64,000 nt of DNA from Kurthia senegalensis (GTDB lineage Bacteria; Bacillota; Bacilli; Bacillales_A; Planococcaceae). The notes beneath the pieces were generated by a model. That model did not search any database and had not been told where the DNA came from. It saw only the letters and a program-made list of their open reading frames with translations. Position 1 is the stretch's first letter, and every line of letters starts with the position of its first letter. The stretch is from contig NZ_HE611064.1 in NCBI RefSeq assembly GCF_000285595.1, positions 727,405-791,404 of the forward strand. The letters run 5' to 3'. A program made the translations under genes and the position numbers. Below, piece after piece: positions 26,197-35,547 of this stretch.

Positions 26197-27510
26197 ATGA
26201 ATCGTCTTTCGTTCTCAGAAAAAGTCTCCGTAGGGTTTATGCTTTTCGCATTATTCCTCGGAGCAGGTAACATCATCTTCCCCCCACAACTTGGTCAACA
26301 ATCTGGTGAAAACTTTTGGATTGCGATCATCGCCTTCTTAATTACAGGCGTCGGTCTTCCATTACTCGGTGTCATCACAGTCGCAAAATCAGGCGGCGAA
26401 CTCGAAGATATGGCTGGTAAAATCCATCCGATATTCGGTATTTTCTTCACAGCAGTCGTTTATTTAACAATCGGACCGCTATTCGCTCTACCTCGTACAG
26501 GTACAGTGTCATACGAATTAGGTGTGAAACCTTTCTTATCAGATGCAACAGCGGCACACGCTTGGCCACTTGCTATTTTCACAGTCATCTTCTTCTTAAT
26601 TACAACGTTCTTTGCATTAAATCCAACCAAACTAATTGACCGCGTCGGTAAAATTTTAACGCCGTTACTTCTATTAGTAATTGCGGTACTTGCAATCAAA
26701 GCCATCGTAACACCAATGGACGGTTCAGGTCCTGCAACTGGTAGCTACATCGACAACGCTTTCGGTGAAGGTTTCAAACAAGGCTACTTAACGATGGACT
26801 TCTTAGCTGCTTTAATTTTCGGGATTGTGATTATCCAAGCATTAAAAGGTAAAAATGTAACGGAAAAATCAGCAGTCATTAAAACGACGGTTTTCGCAGC
26901 ATTCGTCGCAGCAATCGGTTTAGCACTCGTTTACTTATCACTAGGTTACATCGGCTCTTCAAGTTTCCAAACGATCGGAGCATTTAGCGAAGGATCCGAC
27001 ATTATTACACATTCAGCAAACGTTCTTTACGGTCAATTCGGAAACATTTTATTAACAGCCGTTATCGTTCTTGCCTGTTTAACGACATCAATTGGTTTAC
27101 TAACAGCGGCATCAGAATACTTCGCCAAAATCATTCCTGCACTTTCTTATAAAAAATGGGTTTGGATTTTCGCTGTATTCACAACGTTCATCGCAAATAT
27201 CGGTTTAGCTCAATTAATTCAATTTTCTTTACCAGTATTATTCTTCATCTATCCACCAGCCATCGTATTAATGCTTCTTACATTAGTATCGAAATGGTTC
27301 AACGATAGCCGCTGGGTTTACTTGTTCGGTATGCTCGTAACAGCTATTTGGTCACTATATGATGGTTTAGCTGCCGCAAAAATTACACCGCAATGGTACG
27401 AATCATTCGTAAGTGTTATGCCACTATTCGATATGGGCTTAGGTTGGTTAATTCCAGCAATCATCGGTGCAGTGATTGGTTACATCGTTTCACTATTCAC
27501 TAAAAAATAA
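26197..27510 (+). CDS. brnQ: Branched-chain amino acid permease BrnQ (LIVCS family)
   Basis: 437 residues, 12 predicted membrane spans. It imports leucine, isoleucine and valine with a cation. The N-terminus LFLGAGNIIFPPQLGQQSGE is the LIVCS family signature, and GPLFALPRTGTVSYELG follows near residue 90. AAAGGAGCTGC precedes the ATG. Two CodY-like boxes upstream fit the known control of brnQ by CodY in Bacillus and Staphylococcus. Confidence 0.95.
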   Translation: MNRLSFSEKVSVGFMLFALFLGAGNIIFPPQLGQQSGENFWIAIIAFLITGVGLPLLGVITVAKSGGELEDMAGKIHPIFGIFFTAVVYLTIGPLFALPRTGTVSYELGVKPFLSDATAAHAWPLAIFTVIFFLITTFFALNPTKLIDRVGKILTPLLLLVIAVLAIKAIVTPMDGSGPATGSYIDNAFGEGFKQGYLTMDFLAALIFGIVIIQALKGKNVTEKSAVIKTTVFAAFVAAIGLALVYLSLGYIGSSSFQTIGAFSEGSDIITHSANVLYGQFGNILLTAVIVLACLTTSIGLLTAASEYFAKIIPALSYKKWVWIFAVFTTFIANIGLAQLIQFSLPVLFFIYPPAIVLMLLTLVSKWFNDSRWVYLFGMLVTAIWSLYDGLAAAKITPQWYESFVSVMPLFDMGLGWLIPAIIGAVIGYIVSLFTKK

Positions 27511-27520
27511 GTTATGGCTA

Positions 27521-27557
27521 ACACCCTTCATACATTTTGTAGAAGGGTGTTTTTTTG
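27521..27557 (+). terminator. Terminator of brnQ
   Basis: ACACCCTTC and GAAGGGTGT form a 9-bp stem followed by seven U. Confidence 0.9.
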
Positions 27558-27723
27558 TTTTGTTTTAAATATCCTTTAGTAACCCCCTCCTTATTACTTG
27601 TTTCTACATTTTCTTCATTATGAAAAAAGACTGTTTTTTCTCGCCTATTACATTCACCGCTAAAATAAGAAAGCGTTTTCATTTTTGTGATTAACTCGAA
27701 ATATTCTGTCTATTGCAAAATGC

Positions 27724-27751
27724 TTGAATTAATATCGAATTGTGATATATT
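27724..27751 (+). promoter_or_regulatory. Sigma-A promoter of the GltB-like gene
   Basis: TTGAAT (27724-27729), 16 bases, TATATT (27746-27751), about 70 bases before the start codon. Confidence 0.5.
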
Positions 27752-27820
27752 TGATACCGTTGTGATATGAGTTCAAAATTTCGACAAAAATTCGACAAAA
27801 AAATAAAAGGACGTGACATT

Positions 27821-29395
27821 ATGAGTTGGACTTCGATCTTAGCCATCGTGTTGCTTGTAATCATTGCATTAATCATTTTAGTGCCAATCATTATTTTATC
27901 GATCTTATTCTTTACAGACCGTAAGCAAAACCAACATGCCATTTTACGTAACTTCCCTGTACTTGGGAGAATCCGTTATTTCACTGAAAAAATAGGACCA
28001 GAACTACGTCAATACTTATTTGACGATGATAATAAAGGGAAACCTTTCACTCGTGAAGATTATCTTCACATCGTGTTACCTGGTAAATACTTAGGAAGCG
28101 TTATTTCATTCGGCTCAAAACGTGACTTCGACGAAGCCGGCTTCTTCATTCGTAACGCCATGTTTACGAAACAAGTAGAAGAAATGCGTGTCGACAATAC
28201 ACAATTAATCGAAACGAAAAAATATATTATGGACGAAGATACACTTTTCGCTCGTAAAGAACATACGGAAACAAAACAAGTGAAACCTTGGTTGCTTCCA
28301 GAAGAAGACGCTATCGTCATCGGACCAAATTGTCGCGAGCCATTCCGCGTTCGCTCAATGGTCGGTCAATCCGCAATGAGTTACGGCGCACTCGGTAAAA
28401 ATGCGATTACCGCTCTATCAAAAGGGATTGGTATGGCTGAAGGCTCTTGGATGAACACAGGTGAAGGTGGCGTATCACCCCATCACTTAGCTGGTGGTGC
28501 TGATATTATCGCTCAAATCGGTTCTGGTATTTTCGGATACCGTGACGCAGAAGGTAACTTCAGCTTAGAAAAAATTAAAGAAAAAGCAGCAATTCCTCAA
28601 ATTAAAGCATTTGAATTAAAATTAGCACAAGGTGCCAAAACACGTGGTGGTCACGTTGAGGGTGATAAAGTAACGCCTGAAATTGCGGAAATCCGTGGCG
28701 TAGAAGTCGGTAAAACGATTAACTCACCTAACCGATTCCATCAATTCCATGACCTTCCTACATTATTCAACTTCATCGATCAAATTCGTGAAGCTGGTGG
28801 TCTGCCAGTCGGTATTAAAATCGTTATTGGTAGCCCAGAAGATGCGGAAGACTTAGCTCGCTTTATGCAAGAATCTGGTCAAGGGCCAGACTTCATTACA
28901 CTTGATGGTGGTGAAGGTGGTACAGGTGCAACATTCCAAGACTTAGCTGACTCTGTCGGTCTTCCACTCCATTCTTCCATCGTGTTATTAAATGATGCAC
29001 TTGAAAAATATGGTGTACGTAACCGCGTGAAAATCATCGCTTCTGGTAAATTAATTACATCAGATAAAGCTGCAGTCGTACTTGCACTTGGCGCTGACTT
29101 AATTAATATTGCACGTGGCTTCATGATTTCTGTCGGCTGTATTATGGCTCAAAAATGTAGTTCAAACGAATGTCCTGCCGGTGTAGCGACAACCGATCCG
29201 AAACTACAACAAGGGTTAGTCATCGACGAGAAAAAATTCCGCGTAACGAACTATATTATTAACTTACGTGAAGGGTTATTCCGTGTCGCAGCTGCGGCAG
29301 GTATCGACTCACCTACAAAATTCACTGATAAAAACATCGTCTACAAAGATGATGAAGGTAAAGTGTATACAATCGAAAATTTAAAAAACAAATAG
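27821..29395 (+). CDS. yerD: Glutamate synthase-like FMN-binding protein (YerD type)
   Basis: 524 residues from the ATG at 27821 with AAAGGA upstream. One N-terminal membrane span (ILAIVLLVIIALIILVPIII) precedes a GltB-type TIM barrel. FMN-site motifs: SMVGQSAMSYGALGKNAI and TLDGGEGGTGATF. The iron-sulfur motif of glutamate synthase is seen as C..AQKCSSNECPAGVAT. The glutaminase and GXGXG domains of full GltB are absent, so it cannot be a complete glutamate synthase. Length and anchor match Bacillus subtilis YerD, whose substrate is unknown. Confidence 0.88.
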   Translation: MSWTSILAIVLLVIIALIILVPIIILSILFFTDRKQNQHAILRNFPVLGRIRYFTEKIGPELRQYLFDDDNKGKPFTREDYLHIVLPGKYLGSVISFGSKRDFDEAGFFIRNAMFTKQVEEMRVDNTQLIETKKYIMDEDTLFARKEHTETKQVKPWLLPEEDAIVIGPNCREPFRVRSMVGQSAMSYGALGKNAITALSKGIGMAEGSWMNTGEGGVSPHHLAGGADIIAQIGSGIFGYRDAEGNFSLEKIKEKAAIPQIKAFELKLAQGAKTRGGHVEGDKVTPEIAEIRGVEVGKTINSPNRFHQFHDLPTLFNFIDQIREAGGLPVGIKIVIGSPEDAEDLARFMQESGQGPDFITLDGGEGGTGATFQDLADSVGLPLHSSIVLLNDALEKYGVRNRVKIIASGKLITSDKAAVVLALGADLINIARGFMISVGCIMAQKCSSNECPAGVATTDPKLQQGLVIDEKKFRVTNYIINLREGLFRVAAAAGIDSPTKFTDKNIVYKDDEGKVYTIENLKNK

Positions 29396-29406
29396 TAATC
29401 TAAACG

Positions 29407-29442
29407 AAAACCCTCGAAATTTAAAAATTTCGAGGGTTTTTT
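29407..29442 (+). terminator. Terminator of the GltB-like gene
   Basis: AAAACCCTCGAAATT pairs perfectly with AATTTCGAGGGTTTT, ending in a U-run. Confidence 0.92.
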
Positions 29443-30013
29443 ATTTTTCATTTATTTCATTAAACTTTCTTCTATTTATATAAAAGATTTTCGATCATAC
29501 AAAATAAGGAGGAAAACAATTTTATCCCATTCCTTAAAGACAAATAATTACTACACATCAAACACACTTGTCACAGTATCATGTCATTAACACTATTCAA
29601 CATGAAGTAAAACGATTTTTTCTTATTCTCAATAAAAAGATGTTTATCATTTTTCTACAAAAAATAGCCGTCATAAAATTATATTACTATTTTTTATATT
29701 TTAATGTTTAAGAACTATATATACGTGGAATAATATTAAGAAATTTGGTGTTTTTCGTTCTTTTTTTACATAAAAAGGAATGAAAATAATAAGTAAATAA
29801 ACTCATTTTATATAATAGTATAATTTTCTTTGTTTTTTACTTATAATCATCTTATATAGGTAAATATGTTTATTTATTTGAACATTTTCATACCTACAAC
29901 AGTCAAATTTCCTCTTTTGATGAAATCCCCTTGTTGTCTGAAATTTTTTTCAATAAAATAAGAGCAACGCATCAGATCGTATATTAAAAATTAATTAAGG
30001 AGGAATGTCACTT
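29443..30013. other. AT-rich intergenic region before the LysM hydrolase gene
   Basis: About 570 bases, no supported coding frame. An isolated AAGGAGG at about 29507 is not followed by a start codon. Promoter elements for the downstream gene are not clear, and I find no WalR box here. Confidence 0.5.
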
Positions 30014-31357
30014 ATGAAAAAATCTCACTACACTGCACTTGCTGTCGGGGCTGCTTCTCTCGTATTCAGCACGCAAGCACACGCATCAAACACAAATACG
30101 TATACGGTGAAAGCTGGGGATTCCCTTTCGCTTATCGCCGCAAAACATCATACGACAATCGCAAAACTCAAAAAGTTGAATAAACTCACATCCGATATGA
30201 TTTACGTCACCCAAAAATTGAAAGTACCTAATTCAACGACAACTGTAAAAAAAGGAAAAACAGTAAAAAAAGGTTCATCTGCTACTACGATGAAAAAAAC
30301 GAGTAACGTAACATCAACTTATACTGTCCAACCTGGCGACTCCCTATCTGTAATTGCCAACAAAAAAAATACGACTGTCGCTACAATTAAAAGCTTAAAT
30401 AAACTGTCGTCTGATATGATCTATGTCGGACAAACATTAAAAGTAAACGGCAAAGCGACCGTACAAGGAAAATCAACGACAAAGAAAACGACAATAAAAA
30501 AAGGTACGACGAAAAAAGCGACAGCTGCTTCTACTAAAAAAGCAGCAACATACCGTGTATCTAGTGGTGATTCTTTAAGTAAGATTGCCAATCAATACGG
30601 TACGACAATCGACCAAATTAAAAAGTTGAACAACCTTTCTTCTAATTTAATTTTCGTCGGACAAACATTAAAAGTATCTGGTTCTACCGTTACAAAAGTA
30701 GCTTCGACAACGCCGAAAAAAGCGGCAACGACTACGAAAAAATCGACAGCTACAAACACGAGTAAAAAAGCGACAAGTACATATGTCGTTGTGAGTGGAG
30801 ACTCTCTCGGCAAAATCGCTGGTCAACACGGTATTTCAGTTGCAACATTAAAAGAATTAAATAATATTTCTTCTAATTTAATTTTTGTCGGACAAAAACT
30901 TAAAGTAACCGGTTCAACTATTACGAAAGTTTCAAGCGAAACGACAACTTATAAATCAACACAAACTTTATCAGACGATAAAAACATTTCTTACACGACT
31001 TCTAAAGTATTACAAGTCGCTCAAAAATATTTAGGCGTCCCTTATCGTTTTGGTGGTACAACACCAGCAGGATTTGATTGCTCTGGCTACATTTATTACG
31101 TTTATAAAGAAGCTGGATTAGATTTAGGTTCTCGAAAAACAGCTGCTGGTTATGCTGCATTAACGACAACCGTTTCGAATCCACAAGTCGGCGATCTCGT
31201 ATTCTTCGAAGGCACTTATGCTGGAATGGAAGGACGTATTAGTCACGTCGGTATTTACTTAGGGAACGGGAAGTTCTTATCTGCATTGAGTAAAGGAATT
31301 GGTGTTTCTGACTTGAAATATTGGAAAGATTCATTCGTCCGATACGGTCGTTTGTAA
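30014..31357 (+). CDS. LysM / NlpC-P60 peptidoglycan D,L-endopeptidase
   Basis: 447 residues. ATG at 30014 is chosen because AAGGAGGA lies 9 bases upstream and directly abuts an earlier in-frame ATG. Signal peptide with AHAS cleavage region; four LysM domains (YTVKAGDSLSLIA, YTVQPGDSLSVIA, YRVSSGDSLSKIA, YVVVSGDSLGKIA) joined by Lys/Thr-rich linkers; C-terminal NlpC/P60 domain with catalytic Cys in GFDCSGYIYYVYKEAG and His in RISHVGIYLG. Same architecture as LytE/LytF/CwlS, which cut D-Glu-meso-DAP bonds during growth or cell separation. I do not assign one of these names. Confidence 0.93.
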   Translation: MKKSHYTALAVGAASLVFSTQAHASNTNTYTVKAGDSLSLIAAKHHTTIAKLKKLNKLTSDMIYVTQKLKVPNSTTTVKKGKTVKKGSSATTMKKTSNVTSTYTVQPGDSLSVIANKKNTTVATIKSLNKLSSDMIYVGQTLKVNGKATVQGKSTTKKTTIKKGTTKKATAASTKKAATYRVSSGDSLSKIANQYGTTIDQIKKLNNLSSNLIFVGQTLKVSGSTVTKVASTTPKKAATTTKKSTATNTSKKATSTYVVVSGDSLGKIAGQHGISVATLKELNNISSNLIFVGQKLKVTGSTITKVSSETTTYKSTQTLSDDKNISYTTSKVLQVAQKYLGVPYRFGGTTPAGFDCSGYIYYVYKEAGLDLGSRKTAAGYAALTTTVSNPQVGDLVFFEGTYAGMEGRISHVGIYLGNGKFLSALSKGIGVSDLKYWKDSFVRYGRL

Positions 31358-31382
31358 CAAAAAATTTCCTATTGTAAAGACT

Positions 31383-31439
31383 AAAAGGCGATACGACGCT
31401 GAAAAATCTATTCAGCGTCGTATCGCCTTTTTATTTTTT
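31383..31439 (+). terminator. Terminator of the LysM hydrolase gene
   Basis: AAAAGGCGATACGACGCTGAA pairs with its reverse copy over about 21 bp, followed by U-rich sequence; a very strong hairpin. Confidence 0.92.
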
Positions 31440-31539
31440 TACGAAAACAATATTATTTATTTGATATTTAAATAAAAAATAATCATTTTTTTACTATAAA
31501 GTCATATAGTTTAACGTAAAGACCTTGTTGTTACACAAT

Positions 31540-31556
31540 TGTAATATAACTGTAAT
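31540..31556 (+). promoter_or_regulatory. WalR (YycF) box
   Basis: TGTAAT, 5 bases, TGTAAT: an exact match to the WalR direct repeat TGTWAH-N5-TGTWAH. It lies about 10 bases upstream of a weak -35, where an activator would bind. Confidence 0.7.
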
Positions 31557-31566
31557 TGAATAGACG

Positions 31567-31595
31567 TTGTTAAAAAAGCTAAATTTCTTTAAAGT
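31567..31595 (+). promoter_or_regulatory. Weak promoter behind the WalR box
   Basis: TTGTTA (31567-31572), 17 bases, TAAAGT (31590-31595). Each hexamer is 4 of 6, consistent with need for an activator. Confidence 0.4.
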
Positions 31596-31681
31596 TATGA
31601 TTAGGAAATTTAAACAAGAACATTCATTACTATTTACATAAAACATTGTCGAACATAAAACAATTTGGAGGAATTACATTT

Positions 31682-32398
31682 ATGAACTTTAAAAAAATTA
31701 CTACCGCGATTGCTACGAGTGCAGTTGCTTTATCACTAGCATTTACATCGGTTAATCCTGTAAGCGAAACAGTTGAAGCACAAGCTTCTACAGCTACTTC
31801 TTACAAAGCTACTTTATATGTAAAATCATATGACGGTAAATTAAACGTACGTAAATCTGCTTCTGCTAAATCTGCAAAAGTCGTAACACTTAAAAATGGC
31901 GTGAAAGTAAAAACAACTTTAAAGAAAAAAGTTGGGAAAGCTTCATGGGTGTACATTTCTGCAAACGGTAAAAAAGGTTGGGTAAATGCTGCTTACCTTT
32001 CTTCTAAAAAATCATCAATCAAAAAAGTATCTGAAACAAGTTCTAACGTGATCGCTTACGGCGAGAAATTTTTAGGAACTCCTTACGTATGGGGCGGTAC
32101 AACACCTCGCGGATTTGATTGCTCTGGCTTCACAGGTTACGTTTACAAAAACGTATTAGGTAAATCTTTACCACGTACTTCTGGTGCTCAATATGCGGCT
32201 TCTCGCCACATTTCAAAAGATAACGCTGAAGTAGGCGATTTAGTATTCTTCTCAGCTTACGGTAGCCGTATTACACACGTAGCAATCTACGCTGGTAACA
32301 ATCGTCTATTACACGCTGCTGGTAACCGTGTACAATACTCAAACTTATATGATGGCTACTGGAACGTTCGTTTAGTAGGATTCGGTACTTTCCGTTAA
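31682..32398 (+). CDS. SH3b / NlpC-P60 cell-wall endopeptidase
   Basis: 238 residues from the ATG at 31682 with TTGGAGGAATT upstream; an earlier in-frame ATG would add residues before the signal peptide. Signal peptide ends near VEAQA; a bacterial SH3 domain (about 45-105, with LNVRKSASAKSAKV and KKGWVNAAYL) binds the wall; the NlpC/P60 domain follows with catalytic Cys in RGFDCSGFTGYVYK and His in ITHVAIYAG. It belongs to the same enzyme class as the LysM protein upstream but with a different anchor. The WalR box suggests control by WalRK, the regulator of wall turnover. Confidence 0.93.
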   Translation: MNFKKITTAIATSAVALSLAFTSVNPVSETVEAQASTATSYKATLYVKSYDGKLNVRKSASAKSAKVVTLKNGVKVKTTLKKKVGKASWVYISANGKKGWVNAAYLSSKKSSIKKVSETSSNVIAYGEKFLGTPYVWGGTTPRGFDCSGFTGYVYKNVLGKSLPRTSGAQYAASRHISKDNAEVGDLVFFSAYGSRITHVAIYAGNNRLLHAAGNRVQYSNLYDGYWNVRLVGFGTFR

Positions 32399-32446
32399 TT
32401 TTAAAACTTTCCAATTGAAATATTGACAATGTTTACAATACGAAAT

Positions 32447-32481
32447 AAAAGAGGATGAGCTAATAGCTCATCCTCTTTTTT
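32447..32481 (+). terminator. Terminator of the SH3b hydrolase gene
   Basis: AAAGAGGATGAGCTA and TAGCTCATCCTCTTT form a 15-bp stem followed by U. Confidence 0.9.
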
Positions 32482-32530
32482 GTTGCATTCACACCCTACC
32501 CGTTCCAGAAAGCATTGAATTTAACCTAAT

Positions 32531-32565
32531 AAAAAAAGGAATACATGTTGCTGCATTCCTTTTTC
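32531..32565 (-). terminator. Terminator of the trypsin-like protease gene
   Basis: AAAAAGGAATGCA pairs with TGTATTCCTTTTT; U-run follows, 10 bases past the stop codon at 32575. Confidence 0.75.
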
Positions 32566-32574
32566 ACACATCAA

Positions 32575-34245
32575 CTATTCTTTACTTGATGTCGTTGCCT
32601 CATCTGTTTTTTCAACAGTTGGAGCTGGTGCTACATCTGTCGTTGAATTGGTTGTCGACTCCTTCTCTTTTGAATTCGTCGTTGTGTTTTCTTTATTTTC
32701 TGTTGTCGGTTGTTCTTGATCTTTTTCAGAAGTTTGAGGTTGTGCTTTACTATCCTCACCTTTTTTCTCTTCAGTCGCATCTTCTGTTGTCGGTTTTTCT
32801 GTAGATTCCTTTTCAGTCGTTGCTTCTTCATTTGATGAATTATTAGTCGTTGCCTCATCTTGCTCTTCTGTCGCATTGTTATCATTCGTTGTTGGTGCGT
32901 TATTTGAATCTGTTGAACTATTTAATGTAATATCTGTAATTACATAATCGCTATATTCAATAATATATTTAAACGTTAACGTTTGTTTTAGTTTTTGTTC
33001 TGTACCATCTTTCATGTACGTTAGGACAGAATTTACTGTTACATTTGCATGATCTTCTACGACCGTAATGTCTGCGATAGAATACGAAATATTTTGTTTC
33101 GATTTATCGCTCGTCGTATAAGCATCAAAAATAGTTGGTGCTGCTTTGTATGCTGCACTTCCTTGTTGAATGAAGTTCAAGTACGCGCGGCGTTGTTTGT
33201 AGTCAAAGTCTTGTGCAATTAAGCTGTAGAAATCTTCAACGTACGCTTTTAAAATCTCGTATCCTTTATCGTCAGCAAACGTATATTGTTGCTCGTATTC
33301 ATCTTCCTCATCATGTTCGTTGAAGTTGATTTCTGGATCTGTTGCAGCCCATTTGTTTACGAGCGGCATAACATTGGCCATCGGTAATGCATACCCGATT
33401 TCTGGATGATCCGTTAAAATGATTGAGTTAATGCCAATGACATTCCCTGTTTTCACATTAATTAATGGGCCACCACTTGAACCTGATTCTAACTTAGCCG
33501 TAATTTCATATAAATTCGTATATGAATAACCATCTGTAAAACTTGCGCCAACTGACGTAATCTTACCTGTCGTTGTCGTACCACTCTTCGCATGCGGACT
33601 ACCAATAGCTACTACCTCTGTACCTACGACAGCTTGTGCCGTATCAATAACGAGTGGATTTTTACCCGCTAATTCTGGTACGCGAATGAGAGCAACGTCC
33701 GTCTTACTGTCGGTACCAATTACTTTACCGTTAAATTCTTGACCATTGGCGTTAATAACGACTACGTCATCCATTGAATTGGCAACGTGCGCATTCGTAA
33801 TAATATCTCCCTTTGTATTAAAAAGGAAACCCGATCCTTGCTTTGAACCAGCTAAAATCGTATACACTTGCGTTTTTGCATTGGCAATGATGGCTTCATG
33901 GTTTTCTTTGGGCATCGTAATCGATGTTTCATCTTCATTTGTCGTTTCAGGAGAAGTTTCCGTTGTTGTCGGTCCTACTTCGCGCTCGTCTGTAACGGTG
34001 CTCGCACCTTTTTCGGAAGTCCCCTTTTCTTCAATGTCTTTAGATGAAACTTTCCCTGTAGCGGGTTTTTCATCCTTAGCTTTCTGTACATCATGGATAT
34101 TTTCAGTATCTTCTACAGCTGCTTTTTCGTTATCATTATTATGCACTAAAGCATAAATACCGACAGCCACAGCGAGTACTAAAATAGCAGATATAACAAT
34201 TCGCTTTATGGATGTTTTTGGCGTATAACGTCTTTTGTTCTTCAT
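32575..34245 (-). CDS. Membrane-anchored trypsin-like serine protease (S1C/HtrA-like)
   Basis: 556 residues from the ATG at 34245; the in-frame GTG three codons earlier is too close to AGGA. A cytoplasmic basic N-terminus and one membrane span (IVISAILVLAVAVGIYALVH) lead to a Glu/Thr-rich linker (45-110). The protease domain (about 125-310) keeps the triad: His in DIITNAHVANS, Asp in DSKTDVALIRVP, Ser in ESGSSGGPLIN. No PDZ domain is seen; a domain with YEILKAYVEDFYSLIAQDFD follows (about 330-440), then a Thr/Glu/Asn-rich tail of over 100 residues without an LPXTG. It likely acts outside the cell on misfolded or specific surface proteins. Confidence 0.88.
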   Translation of the reverse strand: MKNKRRYTPKTSIKRIVISAILVLAVAVGIYALVHNNDNEKAAVEDTENIHDVQKAKDEKPATGKVSSKDIEEKGTSEKGASTVTDEREVGPTTTETSPETTNEDETSITMPKENHEAIIANAKTQVYTILAGSKQGSGFLFNTKGDIITNAHVANSMDDVVVINANGQEFNGKVIGTDSKTDVALIRVPELAGKNPLVIDTAQAVVGTEVVAIGSPHAKSGTTTTGKITSVGASFTDGYSYTNLYEITAKLESGSSGGPLINVKTGNVIGINSIILTDHPEIGYALPMANVMPLVNKWAATDPEINFNEHDEEDEYEQQYTFADDKGYEILKAYVEDFYSLIAQDFDYKQRRAYLNFIQQGSAAYKAAPTIFDAYTTSDKSKQNISYSIADITVVEDHANVTVNSVLTYMKDGTEQKLKQTLTFKYIIEYSDYVITDITLNSSTDSNNAPTTNDNNATEEQDEATTNNSSNEEATTEKESTEKPTTEDATEEKKGEDSKAQPQTSEKDQEQPTTENKENTTTNSKEKESTTNSTTDVAPAPTVEKTDEATTSSKE

Positions 34246-34432
34246 GACATCCACATCCTATTCGATTATAATGGAACTAGAAAATAAGGACGCTGTTACT
34301 TTTGTAAAAGTTCCTTATTCTTTTTTTGCCCAGAACTTAAATACATCGTATTTTTCTCAAAAAATGTATTTAAAATTCCAACGTTTATCATAGCATATTT
34401 TTATACAAATACTTGGACAAAGGAGTAAAAAT

Positions 34433-35505
34433 TTGAAAAAAATTTCTATTTTTTTATTTATGCTTTTATTCGTAACAGCATGCTCTCCTGAAAAAAATGC
34501 AGGTGAGCCACCACTATCGAAAGAACAAACAATTTCAAATAAAAAGCAAGAAGCGAATACATCGATTCGCATTGCCATGATTGGCGATATTTTATTGCAC
34601 ACACAAATTTTACACTACAAAGATTACACCCCTGCACTCAAACCGATAGAAAAGTCATTACAAAGTTATGACTTTTTGATTGCAAACCAAGAATCTTTAG
34701 CAATCGGCAATCGATTTGCGCTTTCTAGTTATCCAAAATTCGCAAGTCCTGACTTCATATTACGTGACTTAAAAGAAGCGGGTGTCGACTTTTTAAACTT
34801 AGCGAACAATCACATTCTCGATCACGGCGAAGCCGGACTACGTACGGAACTTGAGAATATAAAAAAGTGAACCTTCCTTATGTAGGGGCTTATGAATCCG
34901 AAAAAGATGCCAACACGCGACGTATTCAAAATGTCGACGGTATTCAACTTGGCATTCTTAGCTATACTTACGGAACGAACGGTCTTCAAGTTCCAAACAA
35001 TCGTGACTATTTGGTGAACTATATTGATGAAAAGAAAATTAAACGTGACATCAAAGCCATTCGCTCGAAGGCAGACGTCGTAATCGTCAATATGCACTGG
35101 GGTACGGAATACACGACGAAAGTAAATGCCACACAACGTCGCCTTGCGAAAATAATCAACGAAGCGGGGGCAGATATTATATTCGGCGGACATCCACATA
35201 TTTTGCAACCGTATGCAGAGATGACAAACGCTGACGGCTTAACGACGCATATTTTTTATTCCATTGGGAACTTTTATGCGACGAATGCCGTTGGAAAAGC
35301 GACCTTAATCGGTGGTGCAGCGAGCTTTCAAATTACAAAACAAGGTGACCATATAACAATTGACCAACCGGAATTTAAAGCGACTGCCGTACTAAAAGAT
35401 CAAGATATGTATAAAGTATTCCCTTTAAAGCAAGTTGAAAAACGTGCTCCAGAAAATTTACAGTGGGTACAACAATTATTAGGCAATAAAGTGAACGTAC
35501 AATAA
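34433..35505 (+). pseudogene. CapA/PgsA-like lipoprotein, frameshifted in an A6 run
   Basis: The TTG start at 34433 has AAAGGAG upstream. Signal and lipobox read MKKISIFLFMLLFVTACSPE. The first frame holds the metallophosphatase-like CapA core (IAMIGDILLHTQIL, NQESLA, FLNLANNHILDHGEAGL) and stops after ENIKK. The next frame continues with NLPYVGAYES and DVVIVNMHWGTEY, then IIFGGHPHILQPYAEM and FYSIGNF, all family motifs. The run 34861-34866 (six A) needs one more A to give KKVNLPYVG and 357 residues. CapA-like proteins take part in poly-gamma-glutamate or capsule export; no capBC genes are nearby, so the role is open. Confidence 0.87.
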
Positions 35506-35506
35506 A

Positions 35507-35515
35507 TGCTATAAT
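35507..35515 (+). promoter_or_regulatory. Extended -10 promoter of tagA
   Basis: TGCTATAAT is a perfect extended -10 directly after the capA-like stop codon, 33 bases before the tagA start; it supports the downstream start at 35548. Confidence 0.5.
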
Positions 35516-35547
35516 GAAATGACTATGAAATGAGTGAGGTTTTTACG

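Noticed and set aside
34867..35505. Second half of the capA-like gene as a separate gene
   Set aside because: It lacks the phosphatase N-terminus and joins the first half exactly at an A run; the same holds for the later parts of the SH3-like and Ig-like genes.
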